Of a stretch of DNA of 64,000 bases, positions 10,864 through 22,700 are shown one piece after another. Location of the stretch: positions 62,001 to 126,000 of the forward strand of contig MU270056.1 in the NCBI GenBank assembly GCA_021432635.1, given 5' to 3'. The notes beneath the pieces were generated by a model. That model did no database searches. It worked only from the letters and a program-made list of their open reading frames with translations, and was not told the origin of the DNA. The position numbers were made by a program, and so were the translations under genes. How positions within the stretch are numbered: position 1 is the first letter of the stretch; each line of letters begins with the position of its first letter. This DNA is from Thozetella sp. PMI_491. Taxonomy: Eukaryota; Ascomycota; Sordariomycetes; Chaetosphaeriales; Chaetosphaeriaceae.

Positions 10864-12860
10864 CTTGAGAGGCCCGGGTCGGCGCGTTCGCAACTATCTC
10901 GCTCTGACTCTCTAGACCGCAAAAGCCGACCAGCTGCTCAGCGTCTTCTCCCCAGGCTGAGCGACCGAATGACGGAGCGACGAGGCAGAGAGAGAGGAGA
11001 TAGGGGTTGACGAACTAAGAGAAGCCAGACCGGCGATCCGGGAACCCCTCTTGGTACGGGATACGTGGGATTTGCGAAGATACTTAAGCGAGCACGCGGG
11101 ACGGTGGAAGGAGCTCCCCCGGCAATGTCTCGGCCCAACCGGCTCTTAGGTTCCCCCGTTGCGATGGGAAGCAGCAATTGAGCTTCCCCGAAGGAAACTG
11201 CCGACTCCGCGACGTCAGGGTGTACCCCACAATTGACTCTCCCCAGATGTTAGTGGCCACTACCACCTCCGGCAGCCTAACACTCTAAATGGGTAATTCC
11301 GCGCTATCGACTTCTAATTCGGCCAAGGGTCCCAGGCTTGCCAGGGACACCCAAGACAAGCGTGTGGAGGCTAGCGTCAGAGGGCACTAACCGACTAACC
11401 GACCTCCAGCCGATGACGAGCCGCGCAAGGGCCGACGACGCCTGCTCTGGCTGCCGCCGACCTCAAGTGGGCGGCACGCCCCCGGGGGACTTTATCGTTG
11501 CAGCTCTGGCGAATAGCCCCAGCATCTCCGACATTACCTGCGCCTCGTGAGCTCCGGATTTCCAAATGTGGCCGCCCACATGCTAACTGGCCTCGATCCT
11601 GTTTGTAGCCGGGCGCTCTTGAGCATCGGTAAGCTGTGTCGCGTCTGTTCCCCAACGTGGGGGCATCTTTTTGGTACTCCTGGGAAGGAGAGCAGATAGC
11701 TGGGTTCAGATGTCATCCTGTCCAAAAGTCTGCTGCCACGCTCAGAACTTCCTACCTGCCTCTTCTAGGGTCACAATTTTCCAAACCACCTAAGCGAGGC
11801 GGGCGTGCAAGCCGAACTCCAACTCTGATTTGGCAGCAATCATCAAACCGATAGAGTGCCTTAGACATCACCCCCCAATCTTCCCCACAAACAAATATGG
11901 CAACTCCGCCACTCAGATTTCTCTGGTACCCAGACCATATTGTTTTTGTACTATATCCGAACTGCCTGGGCTTAGAAACGACATTTCTATCGGGGAGATC
12001 CCAGAACGTAACAAACATCATCCCGCATTTGCCCCCCTGTTCTCCCGATCTAGATCTTCACATGGGTTCCGAGATAGCTCAATATATAGATAATTATAAT
12101 AAGCACCGATTGCTATCGCAAACGGCATATTGTGGCCTGGGTTACGGCGGGATGCGGAAGTGCAGGAACCCCTTCTCAATGCATCCCTCTCTATTTACCT
12201 CTTAAAACTATAGGATATCTTATTATTAAAGGTATGTCACAGCTAGACGGTTCACAGTCTTTCCCGAAGCATCCTAGTGCTGGTAATATACCCGTCCCAT
12301 CAGTCGGCTTACAGTCCTAAGCCACATGGCTCAAGGTTGTCAGCAATAGGATCAACTATGGATTCGTTCAGCCTAGTCTCATTCACGGAGGCGTCCTATG
12401 GAGCGAATTAGAGCCTCGATATTGAGAATCCATGAGTCTCTCAGGTCCTGTCCAAGCCGAGCTCTCGACCTCATCGGCTTCTCGCAGTGATAAAGTGTGT
12501 GTAAACCTGAACCGCCCAAGCAATCAAGGGTTGGCTCAGATAGACTAGAAAATAACGGTTGTTTTAGCCGTAGCTGATTTGACCAAGGCGTCTACGTGGC
12601 AGCAGGTCGCAACTGAAGCACCCCGATCACTAGCTATATTTTAATACATTCATTCATCCCTGACATTATAGACGCGGTGGAAGCCTTCTTGGCCGTTATA
12701 CGCTCTATACTCTTTGGTTCTATTCAGAGACCGCTCGGGTCCCTCTTGATCGTACCTCTGTAAGCGTAAGTCAGTGTTGTTCAATGTGCGTTGGTATGTA
12801 GATGTGTGTTGAGGTTTGTCCGTGTTTATCAGTGTGTGCTTGTGTAAGTAGTTGCAAGTG

Positions 12861-12932
12861 TGTGTAAGTGAATGTGTAAGTGAATGTGTAAGTGGGTGTG
12901 TAAGTGAGTGTGTAAGTGGGTTTGTAAGTTGG
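12861..12932. repeat. 12-bp minisatellite, six copies
   Basis: The unit TGTGTAAGTGRR is repeated six times head to tail; the sixth copy is diverged (TTTGTAAGTTGG). Looser TGTGTAAGT copies flank it on both sides. The reverse strand reads as a Thr/Tyr-Pro/Phe pattern, which is a by-product of the repeat and not a gene. Confidence 0.85.
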
Positions 12933-13599
12933 TGTTTGGTGCAGGCAAGTGTAAGTGGATGTGTTGGGTGCTAGCGGGTAGGTTAGGTCCGTGTTGGCCG
13001 CACCGAGCACCTCTCGTCAGCAGCTATCGCTCTCCTGGAGCTATCGCCGACTATTTAAGCATCTATTCCCCCGTAAACTCGGAAAAAAATGATACAAAAC
13101 GATATAAGTCTCTTGTCTGAACGAAGCTCTCGGTAATATTAGCTTCCTATAGTTATTTCTAGTTATTTCAGCAACTAATACATCTTGTCCCCGTGAACCC
13201 CCGATGAAAAGATGGAAGCCTCCTTGTTGGCTGTTACTAAGTTGGGACTTGCTTCACTTACACCGACGGGCATGTGAACGGAATGCCACCAAGAGGTTTT
13301 CTCATCATTGGGAAGCACGGGCGAGTGCTCCTACTTGGTACCTCGAAGCATCATATTCTAACTGAAGGCACACCTGACAGCGCCGGTCGTTCTTGCCCTC
13401 GTCGCCCATTCGGGGCAGCTCTTCTTAGCGCACCGCAAGTCTTATCTCTCGTGCGCCATCGTTCTTTCCCTTCTACAAGCTCTTAGTTTGGGACGAGAGT
13501 GTTGCAACCATTCCGGTGACTCATCTGCTACCCAGGAGCTTGCGCAAGACAACTTTCCACGCCATTCCTTGTCCTCGGCCTTCTCTTCCCCATCCCTCT

Positions 13600-13727
13600 C
13601 CCAGTTCTTGGCTGCCATCGGCCTCCTTCGTTCTTCCGTCTTTCCCAGTTCTTCACTTCCATCATTCTCCTTCGTTCTTCTGTCCCCCCCGGTTCTTCTC
13701 TTTCATCGGCATCCTCCAGTTCTTCCC
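13600..13727. repeat. Pyrimidine-rich ~43-bp degenerate tandem repeat
   Basis: Nearly three copies of a ~43-bp unit, each opening with CCAGTTCTT or CCGGTTCTT, followed by a CCATC or TCATC block and (in the first two copies) CTCCTTCGTTCTTC. It lies 440-570 nt upstream of the AlkB-like start codon, in a strongly C/T-rich strand typical of fungal promoters or leaders. Confidence 0.65.
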
Positions 13728-14166
13728 GCTCTCACCCCGCCATCAGACATCGGCGCTGCATCGTCAACACATTTACCTATCCCCCGAGACACAATACAGG
13801 TGGGTAGTCGGTGCTGTCCCTTAGAATTTGCATGTATCATTTACAACCTCTCTACCTGTCTTCATGTCGCTCCTCTGGAATCTCTCCAGCGCGGCCATGC
13901 TTCCTTGTCTTTTGAACGTTGACCCAGATACTATGTGTTCTGGCAGTCGCGACCGGCACTTCGGGCAACATATCTACTCCTTTATTCCTTCTTTCCATTT
14001 ACTTACCATTCTCTTAACTACTGGCCCTTTTTAGATTTATGTTTTACCCTTTATCATATACGATCATCTCTAACTACCAACGATGCAAGCAAGCAGGTAC
14101 CGTGATACAGGCTTACCATAGCTTGAGCAGCACTTTCCTCTCTTGGCTGTCAGCTACTTCGTTACA

Positions 14167-16756
14167 ATGCCAGAGAACTCTAGCAGACCGATGACCCCGG
14201 AGCCTACCAAGCCGAGTGAGCCTGTCTCACCGTTAACCCCAGCCCCCGCATGGGTGGAAGCGGCTGGTCCATGGCTTTCGCCCCTTGAGAGTTCAATTCT
14301 AAGGAAGCGAGAGGCCGACCGAAGTGATGAAGGAGAGCAGTTGCCTCAGAAACGCGCTCGATATGAGGAGTCGACTGTCGTTGGAACAGTCGACAGCTCA
14401 GCGAATGGAATGAATGTAGCCGCACAGTCCCCCACGCAAGGAGTCGACACTGCAGGCGCGACCCAGCTTTCGTCGGCTGACGTTTTGGCTATGAATGCAC
14501 AGTATTTTCCTCCCAAGCGGGATGCGAATAACCCTGGTGCGCCGGATCCTCGTCCGTCGCCTCCTATCGATCCAGAGGTGTACAGCCGCTATCGTCAAGC
14601 CCTCTGCGAGGCTCTGCCGTACTTCAATGCATACCAGAGCTCTCTATACTCTAGCCATTGCAGAGTGCGAGGCTTCCTCGTCGATAAAGAGACTGAAGCT
14701 CGCGATTACCTCGGCTCTCAGGTTATCATTACAAGCTGGTATGTCATTATGGTCGGCAAATTAACTTTAGAGGATGTGTGGTATGATTTTAACAGTGCTA
14801 ATGATTACACAGCGGCGGCGGCCGGACCCGAGACGATGCTACGAACTCGATGGTGCGCACCGCTGACCACAACCCCGACTCAGTCGTGATCCGTTCCGTG
14901 CTCAAGACCATGGAAGAAAAGACACCCGTAGGTGTCATTATTGGTTTGTAACCTCTTTCTCCGATGCAAGGTTCTTTTTCCTTACTGGTTGTAGGCGAGG
15001 ACCACCCACTCTATGCCTGGAAGCCGCCGCAGTCGTACTGCGTGCTAGACTGGTTTATCATTACCGACGTCTGGAGCGAAAAGATGAAGGTATCTGGGAC
15101 GGACGCCGTTGTCACTGTGTTCAAAATTCGCTTTAAGAAGGTGGACAAGAACAAAGTGTCATGGTGGGCGCCTCCTGAGTCTGACTTCGATGGCCTGATC
15201 TGGGATCAGTTCCGGGCAGGCTTCCCCCCTTGCAACATTCAGACCTGTGCTTCTTGCGGAAAGCCAAGCAAAGAGATTTATTCAGCCGGATGGACTTGTC
15301 TTCATCACGACTGCCCAACCCACTTTCACTTCGTGCAAGACAACACCGACATATCAAAGCTGAAATACAGCAACTCGTTTCTTGCCGAGCGTAGCCAGTT
15401 TGATACCACGACGGCTCCTCTGCGTCCTAGCATCCCGTCCCTTCTAGAAGATTACCACGGCACTGAAAAGTTGTTTCGTAAGGGGATCGTATGCCCCGAC
15501 TGCGGTCTGTGCAGCAGCCGAATCTACTGGAACCGATGGACATGCGAGCGTGTCCAGCATGGCAACCTCACCGGCTGCGGGAACTTCCAGCTTGCGACAC
15601 CAATGAAGGTCTACCCCAAGGAGGCTCTCCGAGCTGATGTAGACAAGTTCCAACAGCGCATGAATTTACGGCGCAAATCCAACAATCTCGATGCAAACTT
15701 CCTGGCAGCTAATTTGAATGGAGCTTGTATCCAGTCGGTGCGCAGCATTACACTCGGCGGCTACCAGGGACATCAATTCTTCCTACCAGACCAGCAGGGC
15801 AAAATAATTGGCTCCGTCACCGTCTTCGCAGCCACCGCGAACATAAACTCGCGCGTTGGTGGCCCAGACGAAATGTGGCAGGATATCTCAGAGGCTGATC
15901 TAGGCTTGCGTCGCAATCCAGTTGCGCTCGCGGGTAGGAAGGCCCAGGGTCTAACGCGACATTTCACCCACAACTTTGTACGCATTCCCTTTGAACCCTT
16001 AAATAAAAATGTGCTGATACAATGCGACGTGTAGGGCGCTCCCTATAAGTTTGGCGTTGCCGTGCAATCTAGCGGCTTCGATTCAGCTCCAGAATGTGTT
16101 CTGAAGGCACTTCACCGGCTCGATTGGGCAGCGAAGATGTCAGTGGATGCAACTACAGAGATGATCAGCCAACTCCCCCATGCAGGTAACGATTCTCCTC
16201 CGAGTGAGCGCCAGCAGTACAATGAACTTCTTGTTCTCGGTTACATGACCGACGACGAGATTCGTGTGAGTGTTAGATCGCCTGCTGGCCCGTCATTAGA
16301 GATTCTGACAAAGTACTGTTATTAGTATCACGACGACGGTGAATCGCAGCTTGGCCCGACCGTCGCGACACTCTCCCTCGGATGCCCTGCCTTGATGCGG
16401 TTCCGCCCAAAGGCCTCAGCCAAGTTTCCCACTAGTCTCGTCGCTCAAACTGCCAAGGGGTGCCTGCAAGATATCCTACAGGTGCCTATCGAGCACGGAG
16501 ACATGGTCGTCATGCACGGCGCAGTTATTCACCGCTTGTACGAGGCATGTTATACTACATAACTCTGGTACTCTCGTGGGACACTTACGCTAACAAGTTA
16601 CAGCATGCGGTAAAGCCCTTTGGACCTCGACGCTTTGCTATGACCTGTCGATACATCGACCCAGACACTATGACGAACGAGGCTGAGATCAATGCCACTC
16701 TCACCAAAGGCGCTATTCCGGCAGACTCGTACAAGTGGGCGTATGATGGCCACTAA
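14167..16756 (+). CDS. AlkB-like 2-oxoglutarate/Fe(II) dioxygenase with two zinc-ribbon-like modules
   Basis: Six exons (14167-14738, 14813-14943, 14995-15977, 16035-16265, 16326-16544, 16604-16756) give 762 aa. Residues 1-130 are Pro/Ser-rich with a basic KKRAR-like patch (QKRAR near 70). Two similar Cys modules follow: C319-x2-C-x13-C336-x4-C341 and C401-x2-C-x13-C418-x10-C429, each with a W-T-C core, suggesting a duplicated zinc ribbon. The C-terminal part is a double-stranded beta-helix dioxygenase of AlkB type: YHDDGE supplies the HxD iron ligands (His641, Asp643), the distal His is probably His713 in YEHAV, and R722-x5-R728 matches the AlkB signature arginines that bind 2-oxoglutarate and substrate. 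The role is probably demethylation of alkylated nucleic acid, with the zinc part binding substrate (inference). The fifth intron starts with GC (GAG|GCATGT), a GC-AG intron. Alternative N-terminal starts were not needed. Confidence 0.85.
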
Positions 16757-17335
16757 ATCATGACCTATTCCAAGCGATACCCCTACGCTTTGTCCAGAGT
16801 GGCCCCTTATCTCCGTTGATCTCTCGCACTAGCTTTGCCGACCTTTTCAGTTGCTTTTCTTTTTCTTTCTATCTCAACCAGTTATGCTGCGTACTTCAAA
16901 GAATGGACGGGTGAAATCAGGTTCTGGGTGGATATGGTCACTATGGGAAGATATGCTTTGAGTGCTCGGCGCCCATGGCGTGGGAGGTGGCTTTTCAATG
17001 GGTCTTTACGGGAGCGGGCAAATGCATTCTCAAGGGAAAGTCTACGATAGCTCATCAATGCCACACACAAACTCTCCCAAACACTGCCACTCCTGGTTCA
17101 AACTGTCACACGTGGTGCTGCCGCAAACCCCGAGGGCAAGACACCTGCTACTGCTCACTTGGGAGCGGGTGTGTCCTGGTGGAGGAATCACAGCCAGATA
17201 TATATGCATATATCATATTTCTCTTGGTATCCGAGTTCTATCACCCTCACCTATGGGGCTACATGCCTTATATGTCTGACGCCGAGAACACCCGGTCTCT
17301 TTGGCGATCCCTTATAATACAAGATTTGTCACACT
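16757..17335. other. Convergent 3' region of the AlkB-like gene and ATP12
   Basis: This stretch of 579 nt separates two 3' ends. No frame shows a domain and I see no repeat. Confidence 0.5.
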
Positions 17336-18662
17336 TTACTGCTTGGATTTGCCGTTGCTCGTGCCAGAAACCAGCAGCACCACGCTCCCCAGCTGCCTCC
17401 TGAGATCCTCGCGCTCGACGTCGTGAGTATCCTCGACCGCGCCCCACCGTCCCGTCTGCCAGTCGACCTCGATGCTTGCTGCTCGTGCAGCTTCCTCGAC
17501 GCCAAAAGCGGGCACTTGAGTGGGCTCCTGGGCGGGCTGTTCCGAGACAGCCGTTCCCGCGGCGTCGCCCTCGCTCCACTCTGCAACCAGCCTGGCAGCG
17601 CCCACCATGCTCTTGCCGGCCAGGACCGCCCTCTCAAGTCCGGCCAACTCCCAGGCGTCCAGTCCCTGGACCCAGCCCTGCACGACCTCCCGCACACCCT
17701 CGGGCTGGCTGGCAGGGATGATGCTGCCAGTGTCGAGCACAGGCCGCAGGTCGATGCCCGGCCAGATGCGCGTAGTTAGATAGGCGACGATCGGCACGGC
17801 AGTGCGCTCCTGTAGTTCACGCAGTGTGTGGCCGTCGTCGTCGGTCGCGCTCTCGGGGCGTGTGGGGTCATTCGGGTCCGCCGGTGGCGCCCAGCAGAGC
17901 AGGCTGTCGGTGTCTAGGTAGCGGAGGAGTGTAGCGGTTACGGAGGCGCGGATGGGGGCCGTGGAGGTTGGGGAGGGAGACGACGCGGCATGGGCGAGGT
18001 CGTCTTGGGCGATATCGACAGCGCGGCAGATGAGCGACGTCAGGGGCACGAGGTGCTGCTTGGTGGCTTCCTGGGCCGAGGTGAGCTGGTCCCACTCGAT
18101 GGCCAGGGCATGCGCGAGGTGCGGCTTGGTGAGGGGAACGCGGATGATCTCCTTCGTGGTGGGATGGCGAAGGGGACGGGCGTCGAGATGGATCTCGAGG
18201 GCGCCTGAGGAGAAGTAGGATCGTTAGCTCGCTGCTCACGAGAGCGTGGCTTGGGGTATTGCCTGGTAGCTCGACAGCCGGCTGCCACGGGCCACACTTA
18301 CCGTTGACCTCCTTCACAAATACGTCCTTCCAAAATCTCCTTTTCAAGCCCTTCTTCTCGGCATCGTTGGCCCTGCGGGCATTGGTGGCGTGACGCAGCA
18401 GTTCAGCCTGGCGCTTCCTCCGTGCGATGCGCGACGCAATGTGCTCCGGACTGGGGTTCGGCGGGGGTGGAGGCGGCGCGATGCCGTAGACGGGTTCGAC
18501 CTTGGCCTGCCGCGCCGCCGCCGCGTGTATCGTGCGCCGGGAGGTGCTTTCCAAGAAGAGTGGCTGTTGCACGGCCGGACGGGCAGCTCTGGCGGCAGCT
18601 TGCGGGGCTGTCGCGAGCTGCCGGAGGGGCAAGGTGAAGTGCAGCTTGCTTGGAGGCTTCAT
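17336..18662 (-). CDS. ATP12: ATP synthase F1 assembly factor Atp12, mitochondrial
   Basis: Atp12 binds the F1 alpha subunit in the mitochondrial matrix and prevents its aggregation until it assembles with beta. Two exons (18662-18302, 18204-17336) give 409 aa. The first ~55 residues are Arg/Ala/Ser-rich without acids, a typical presequence (TSRRTIHAAAARQAK). The family core begins at KRRFWKDVFVKEVNGALEI and continues through LDARPLRHPTTKEIIRVP and LAIEWDQL. It ends with AWELAGLERAVLAGKS and the conserved VDWQTGRWGAVEDTHD stretch. The intron (GTAAGT ... CTCAG) falls inside the conserved VNG|ALEI block and is fixed by it. Compared with yeast Atp12 the protein is longer because of a Pro/Ser loop and a 50-residue insert rich in Glu/Ala before the C-terminal motif. 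The 3' end converges with the AlkB-like gene. Confidence 0.92.
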
Positions 18663-19731
18663 CGCGGGCGCCGGTCGGGGGGGGCAATTGGCGCGCTGGA
18701 GACGAGGCGGTGGTGGTGGTTTCCCGGGTGGGAGGGAGTATGCAAGAAGGAATTTTCAGAGGAGCGAGCGACTTGAGCTGTGTCGGCAATGGATGGCCAG
18801 CGACGGGTCGACTAGCGCTCTTCTCTTTCTTTGGAGGAGCTGACGCTGAGTAGGGCGAAGATCGTCGGCAACCTATTTTTTTTCTTCGCCAAGACACGGT
18901 AAGCTCCGGGCCGTCAGACAGGGATAGCTCTTCCTGCCAAGACCTGCCCTGGTACAGAGTTTGGAGGCGGCCCTGTGCTGCAACATCAATAATAGGTGGC
19001 TCGGTATCAACCGCGATCCAAGTGTGTGGGCCGGCTTTGCTATGGGATTGGTCGGTCCCACATCTGATGGGTCGCCTTCCTGACGACGTGCTTCCTGCTC
19101 CGCCCTCGCAGAAGCGTGCTGCTCCACATAAACCATCGCTGTAAAGTCTGGCGAGAGAGACACATCAGACATGGTATTGGCATCTCTCAAACTTTGGCTC
19201 TATCTTATTTTGGCTTCTTCTCGCTTCAAGCCTCCATACACACATGTTCGCTACTATTCACCTCCATTTTTTCTTTTTGTCTCCTCCGCACTTGCTCTCT
19301 CTTGCTGTATAGTCTTGCGTCTGTTATTTACCTAGGTCTCTAGCCTAGCGGAATCTCTCACCGGCTTGCAAGGTGCACGCAGTTATGTACACGTTTTTCT
19401 TGTACAGGCCGCAAATCCCCATGTTGAATCGACCCCTCCTTGGTTCGTGCCCGAGAGGGACCGTCTTCCTCGAAGGTGTGTCAGGACGAAAAAAAAAAGA
19501 ATATCTCCTGCTCTGGCGAGTTGCCTCCTTGAGTCTCTTTGCGCTTCCCTGGCGCCTCCCATGCTCCCTCGCCCAAAGCCCCCAAATGCCACCACGATCG
19601 CGCTTCCAAATCCAGTACACCACAAAAGAGACATGCAAAATTATACAAGTACACAGCCGGAGCGGCTCATTATGTAGGATTTATACAGCGCCAGGATCTG
19701 GAGGAGACGTTTCCAGAAAAGCGACTACTCT
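18663..19731. other. Intergenic: ATP12 upstream, EFR3 downstream
   Basis: This holds the ATP12 5' region and the EFR3 3' flank. A minus-strand frame at 18873-19190 (105 codons) has no recognised domain and I do not call it. The stretch 19190-19320 is T/C-rich on the plus strand. Confidence 0.45.
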
Positions 19732-22700
19732 TCAGTACGGTGGCCGGGTGACCGCCGCCAGGCTCTTCTCCCCCAGCCCGCTGTCGATACCTTTGAGCAG
19801 CGACTCGAGGTCCATGGTGGGTGCATCACCGCTAACCGCGCCCCAGGAAGAGGACAATGCACGGTCAGCCCCGCCTCGGCTCTTGATGCTTCGTCTGCTA
19901 GTCGCTGGTCTTGGTAGCGTGTTTGCCTGCTCCTGGGGTGGGGGCGCGACTATCGTGGACGCTTTGCCCTCGAACCCGCTCGGGAGCGGCGGAACCGGTG
20001 GCACCGTCTCGGTCTCTGGTTCCTCGTCACTGACCTCCTCTGTCGTCGGGTGCGAACTGAGGGGCCCACCGCCAATGCTTGGTGTCCGCTGGAGAGTGAC
20101 CGTCACCGTGCGGGGCATTGCTTCTGCCCCAGTCTGCTCGTGACCCACGGTGATGGTGTCGACAGCCGCGGGGTTGAAGGAGAGCTCGCTGGGCGTCATG
20201 TCGTAGCTGACCAAGCTATCGTCGCTATCGTCGTCGTAGAGTGTGCCCGTCGGCGGGGGCTGTAGGTGGCCCGACAACACGAGCTTGAGCTGCTCCACCG
20301 AGGTGACGGCTTGGCCCCGGCTCGAGGTGCTGCCTGGCCGAGGCGAGGCGTTGCTCCGCACGCTTGACTTCCTAAGTTTCGCGGCGTGGGAGAGCTGTCC
20401 GTTGGTCGGGCCCGGGGCAGGGGACGAAGACGGCCGCAGATTTCCCTGGCTCGTATATGGCGACGTCGCCCCGCCCCGCGCGTGGCCGTTCGAAGCAGCA
20501 CCGTTGACTGTAAGACGGGATCCCTGGCCCGGTCCCGTGCCTGTGGTGCCTGTGCGCGACCCGTTGAGGGATGCACTTTTGCTGCCGGCCTGCACGGCTG
20601 CTAGGACGGTCTCGCGGGACCAGTCAGTCAACATCTGCTCTCGGAACTGCGAGGGGATTTCCTTCTCGGAGTCGACAGTTGGGATCGTGCTGAGCGTGGA
20701 GCTGAGAATCGGGTGCGTGAAGCTACGGCCAGGGCTAGTGGCCGTAGGGCTTGCGGGCGGCGAAGAGGCGCTCTCCTGGTAGGCAGTGCAGACGCACTCG
20801 ACCAAGGAAACCCTGTCGTCGAAGGGCAACAGAGCCTCCGATTCAATCTCCCGAAACGGCAGCTTCGGCTGGGGTCTAGCCATGCCAGGTGTCCCGACCA
20901 GCTCAAGGAGCGGCGGAGGGATATGGACCCCTTCAACCCAAAAATGCTTGCTGCGGCGCCGGATGATTTCGTTGTGGATGGCTCGTCCAACGACTGACGC
21001 CTCAAAATCAAACTTCTCCGTCAAGACCCAGAAGTAGCCATGGACGAGACTTCCCAGGCGGACCTTGGCAATTGGCGTCTCTGCATCTTGGATATCCTCC
21101 TGCAGGCGGAATATCATGGGCACGCCATATCGAACTGCATTCACGCCGAGCGAGTTGACCAGCTTCCCCAGCAAGACGTGGAGTAGCACAATATCGGTCT
21201 CGTAGTCGAGATACTGCAAGGCGTTGTCGTAGATGGCCAGGTGTAGGAGCTGAAGAAAGTGCGAGCGCGGGATCTTGACCGGCTTCTCGCCGCGGTTCGA
21301 GGCACTAGACACTGCCCGCCGCGCAAAGGTCACCGCGGGGAGCTCCCTGTGCTTCATGGACGACCGATGGGTAGCCGTTTCATCCCTCGCCTTCAAGTCT
21401 GCCGGCGTCGTCTCGCGATCTAGCCAGGCGAGGAGCGCGTCCACATAAGCCTTGCGTACGTATCCATCAGGATCCCTCAGAAGCCAGTGGGTCCCTTCCC
21501 AGACTTGAATTGGCACCTTGTTCCGAGAGAGGCGCATATGGTCCTGTGTCTTTTGGCGAGGATTCGCCACCATCAAGATAGACTTGACGGCACGTAGGGC
21601 GGCGGTCTTGGCAACGGTCAGGGAAAAGAGCGAATCCAGGTGCGGGTCCTCCCCTGAGGCTGTGCCGTCCGCCTTCTCTCCCTGAGGCGAGGAGCTGGCG
21701 GTGCTGTTAGACCGCGAGGGCTTAAGCTTCATGAGGATGGTGGAAACCATGTCCGATATCTGATCAGCATAGTAGACATGGGTGGCTAGATCGCCAATGC
21801 CATATTGGAGCCTGCTCAGGAGCTCTTTGCGCTGAGCCGCGGTCCATTCTGCCTTCTCGGCAACCTTGATAGTGGTCGGCGATCGTGGATCCGGCTGGCC
21901 CGGGCCGGGAGGGTCGCTACGCATGCTATTCGGGTCGCCAGGCATCTGTACCAGTCTTCGTATGTGAGCAATCAGCTGGGTTAATACATCCATGATGCTT
22001 AGGCCGATCAGGTTGACATCGGACTGTAGTAGAGCCTGGATCATGGCCGTCACCACAATGTGGTGCTGGATGGTCTCGTCGGTGAGCGGCGTCTGGTGCA
22101 GAGTCTCCAAGGCGGTTAGCAAGATAGTGTAGCGATCCTGGACGGGAGCCCAGCGCGCCACGAGCCCAAACATCTTGATGGCCCATCCGCTGTCCTTGCC
22201 CGTCTTGATGTTTGTCTTCACCACATCCTCCTGCTGGTCGACGCGCTCCTTGATGAACTTGAGCAGGGCAACAGTAGCGGCGTGGATAAGGGATCGGTTT
22301 GGTATCTCGAAAATTTGCTTGAGACACTGCATTGCCAGGACGCCGATATCCTCCTCTGCCAGCTTGTCCACATCGAGAGCAGTTCCGGCTAGCGCTATTG
22401 GGTTGGTGTTGGCGTCGCCGCCCGTCTCGGCAGTCCGTACCGTGGCCACGCTTGTCCTTCGCTTGAGTTGGAGCCCAGCCTCGACCTTCTCTTCCATCTG
22501 CGCCCTCTGCAGCAAGACCTCCAAGAAGTCTTCGTTGTCGGTCCACAGGTTTTCCAAGATCATAGGCACGACTACGTCGTACTGCCGACCCGTCACTGAG
22601 GAGAGGGCGTCTGCGGACGCGACGGCACGAATTGCCTCCAATCCAGAGTTTCTCCACCGTAGCCACACTGGCTTGCTAGGCTGCGTCTTGCCAGGATGCG

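Larger units (their letters stand above)
10864..14166. other. Gene-free stretch with repeats
   Basis: About 3.3 kb lies between the divergent 5' ends of the acyl-CoA ligase and the AlkB-like gene. I see no domain in any frame. The middle (about 11.8-13.2 kb) has a lower GC content and many stops. It holds a 12-bp minisatellite (12861-12932) and, nearer the AlkB-like gene, a 43-bp pyrimidine-rich repeat (13600-13727). Two similar 22-nt segments near 12679 and 13210 (ggaagcc..cttgg..gtta) flank the minisatellite and may be a decayed direct repeat. Confidence 0.5.

Noticed and set aside
13488-13922. 144-codon plus-strand frame before the AlkB-like gene
   Set aside because: It translates the C/T-rich repeat, has Ser/Pro/Phe composition and no family match.
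18873-19190. 105-codon minus-strand frame
   Set aside because: No domain, signal or splice support; it may be chance in the upstream region of ATP12.
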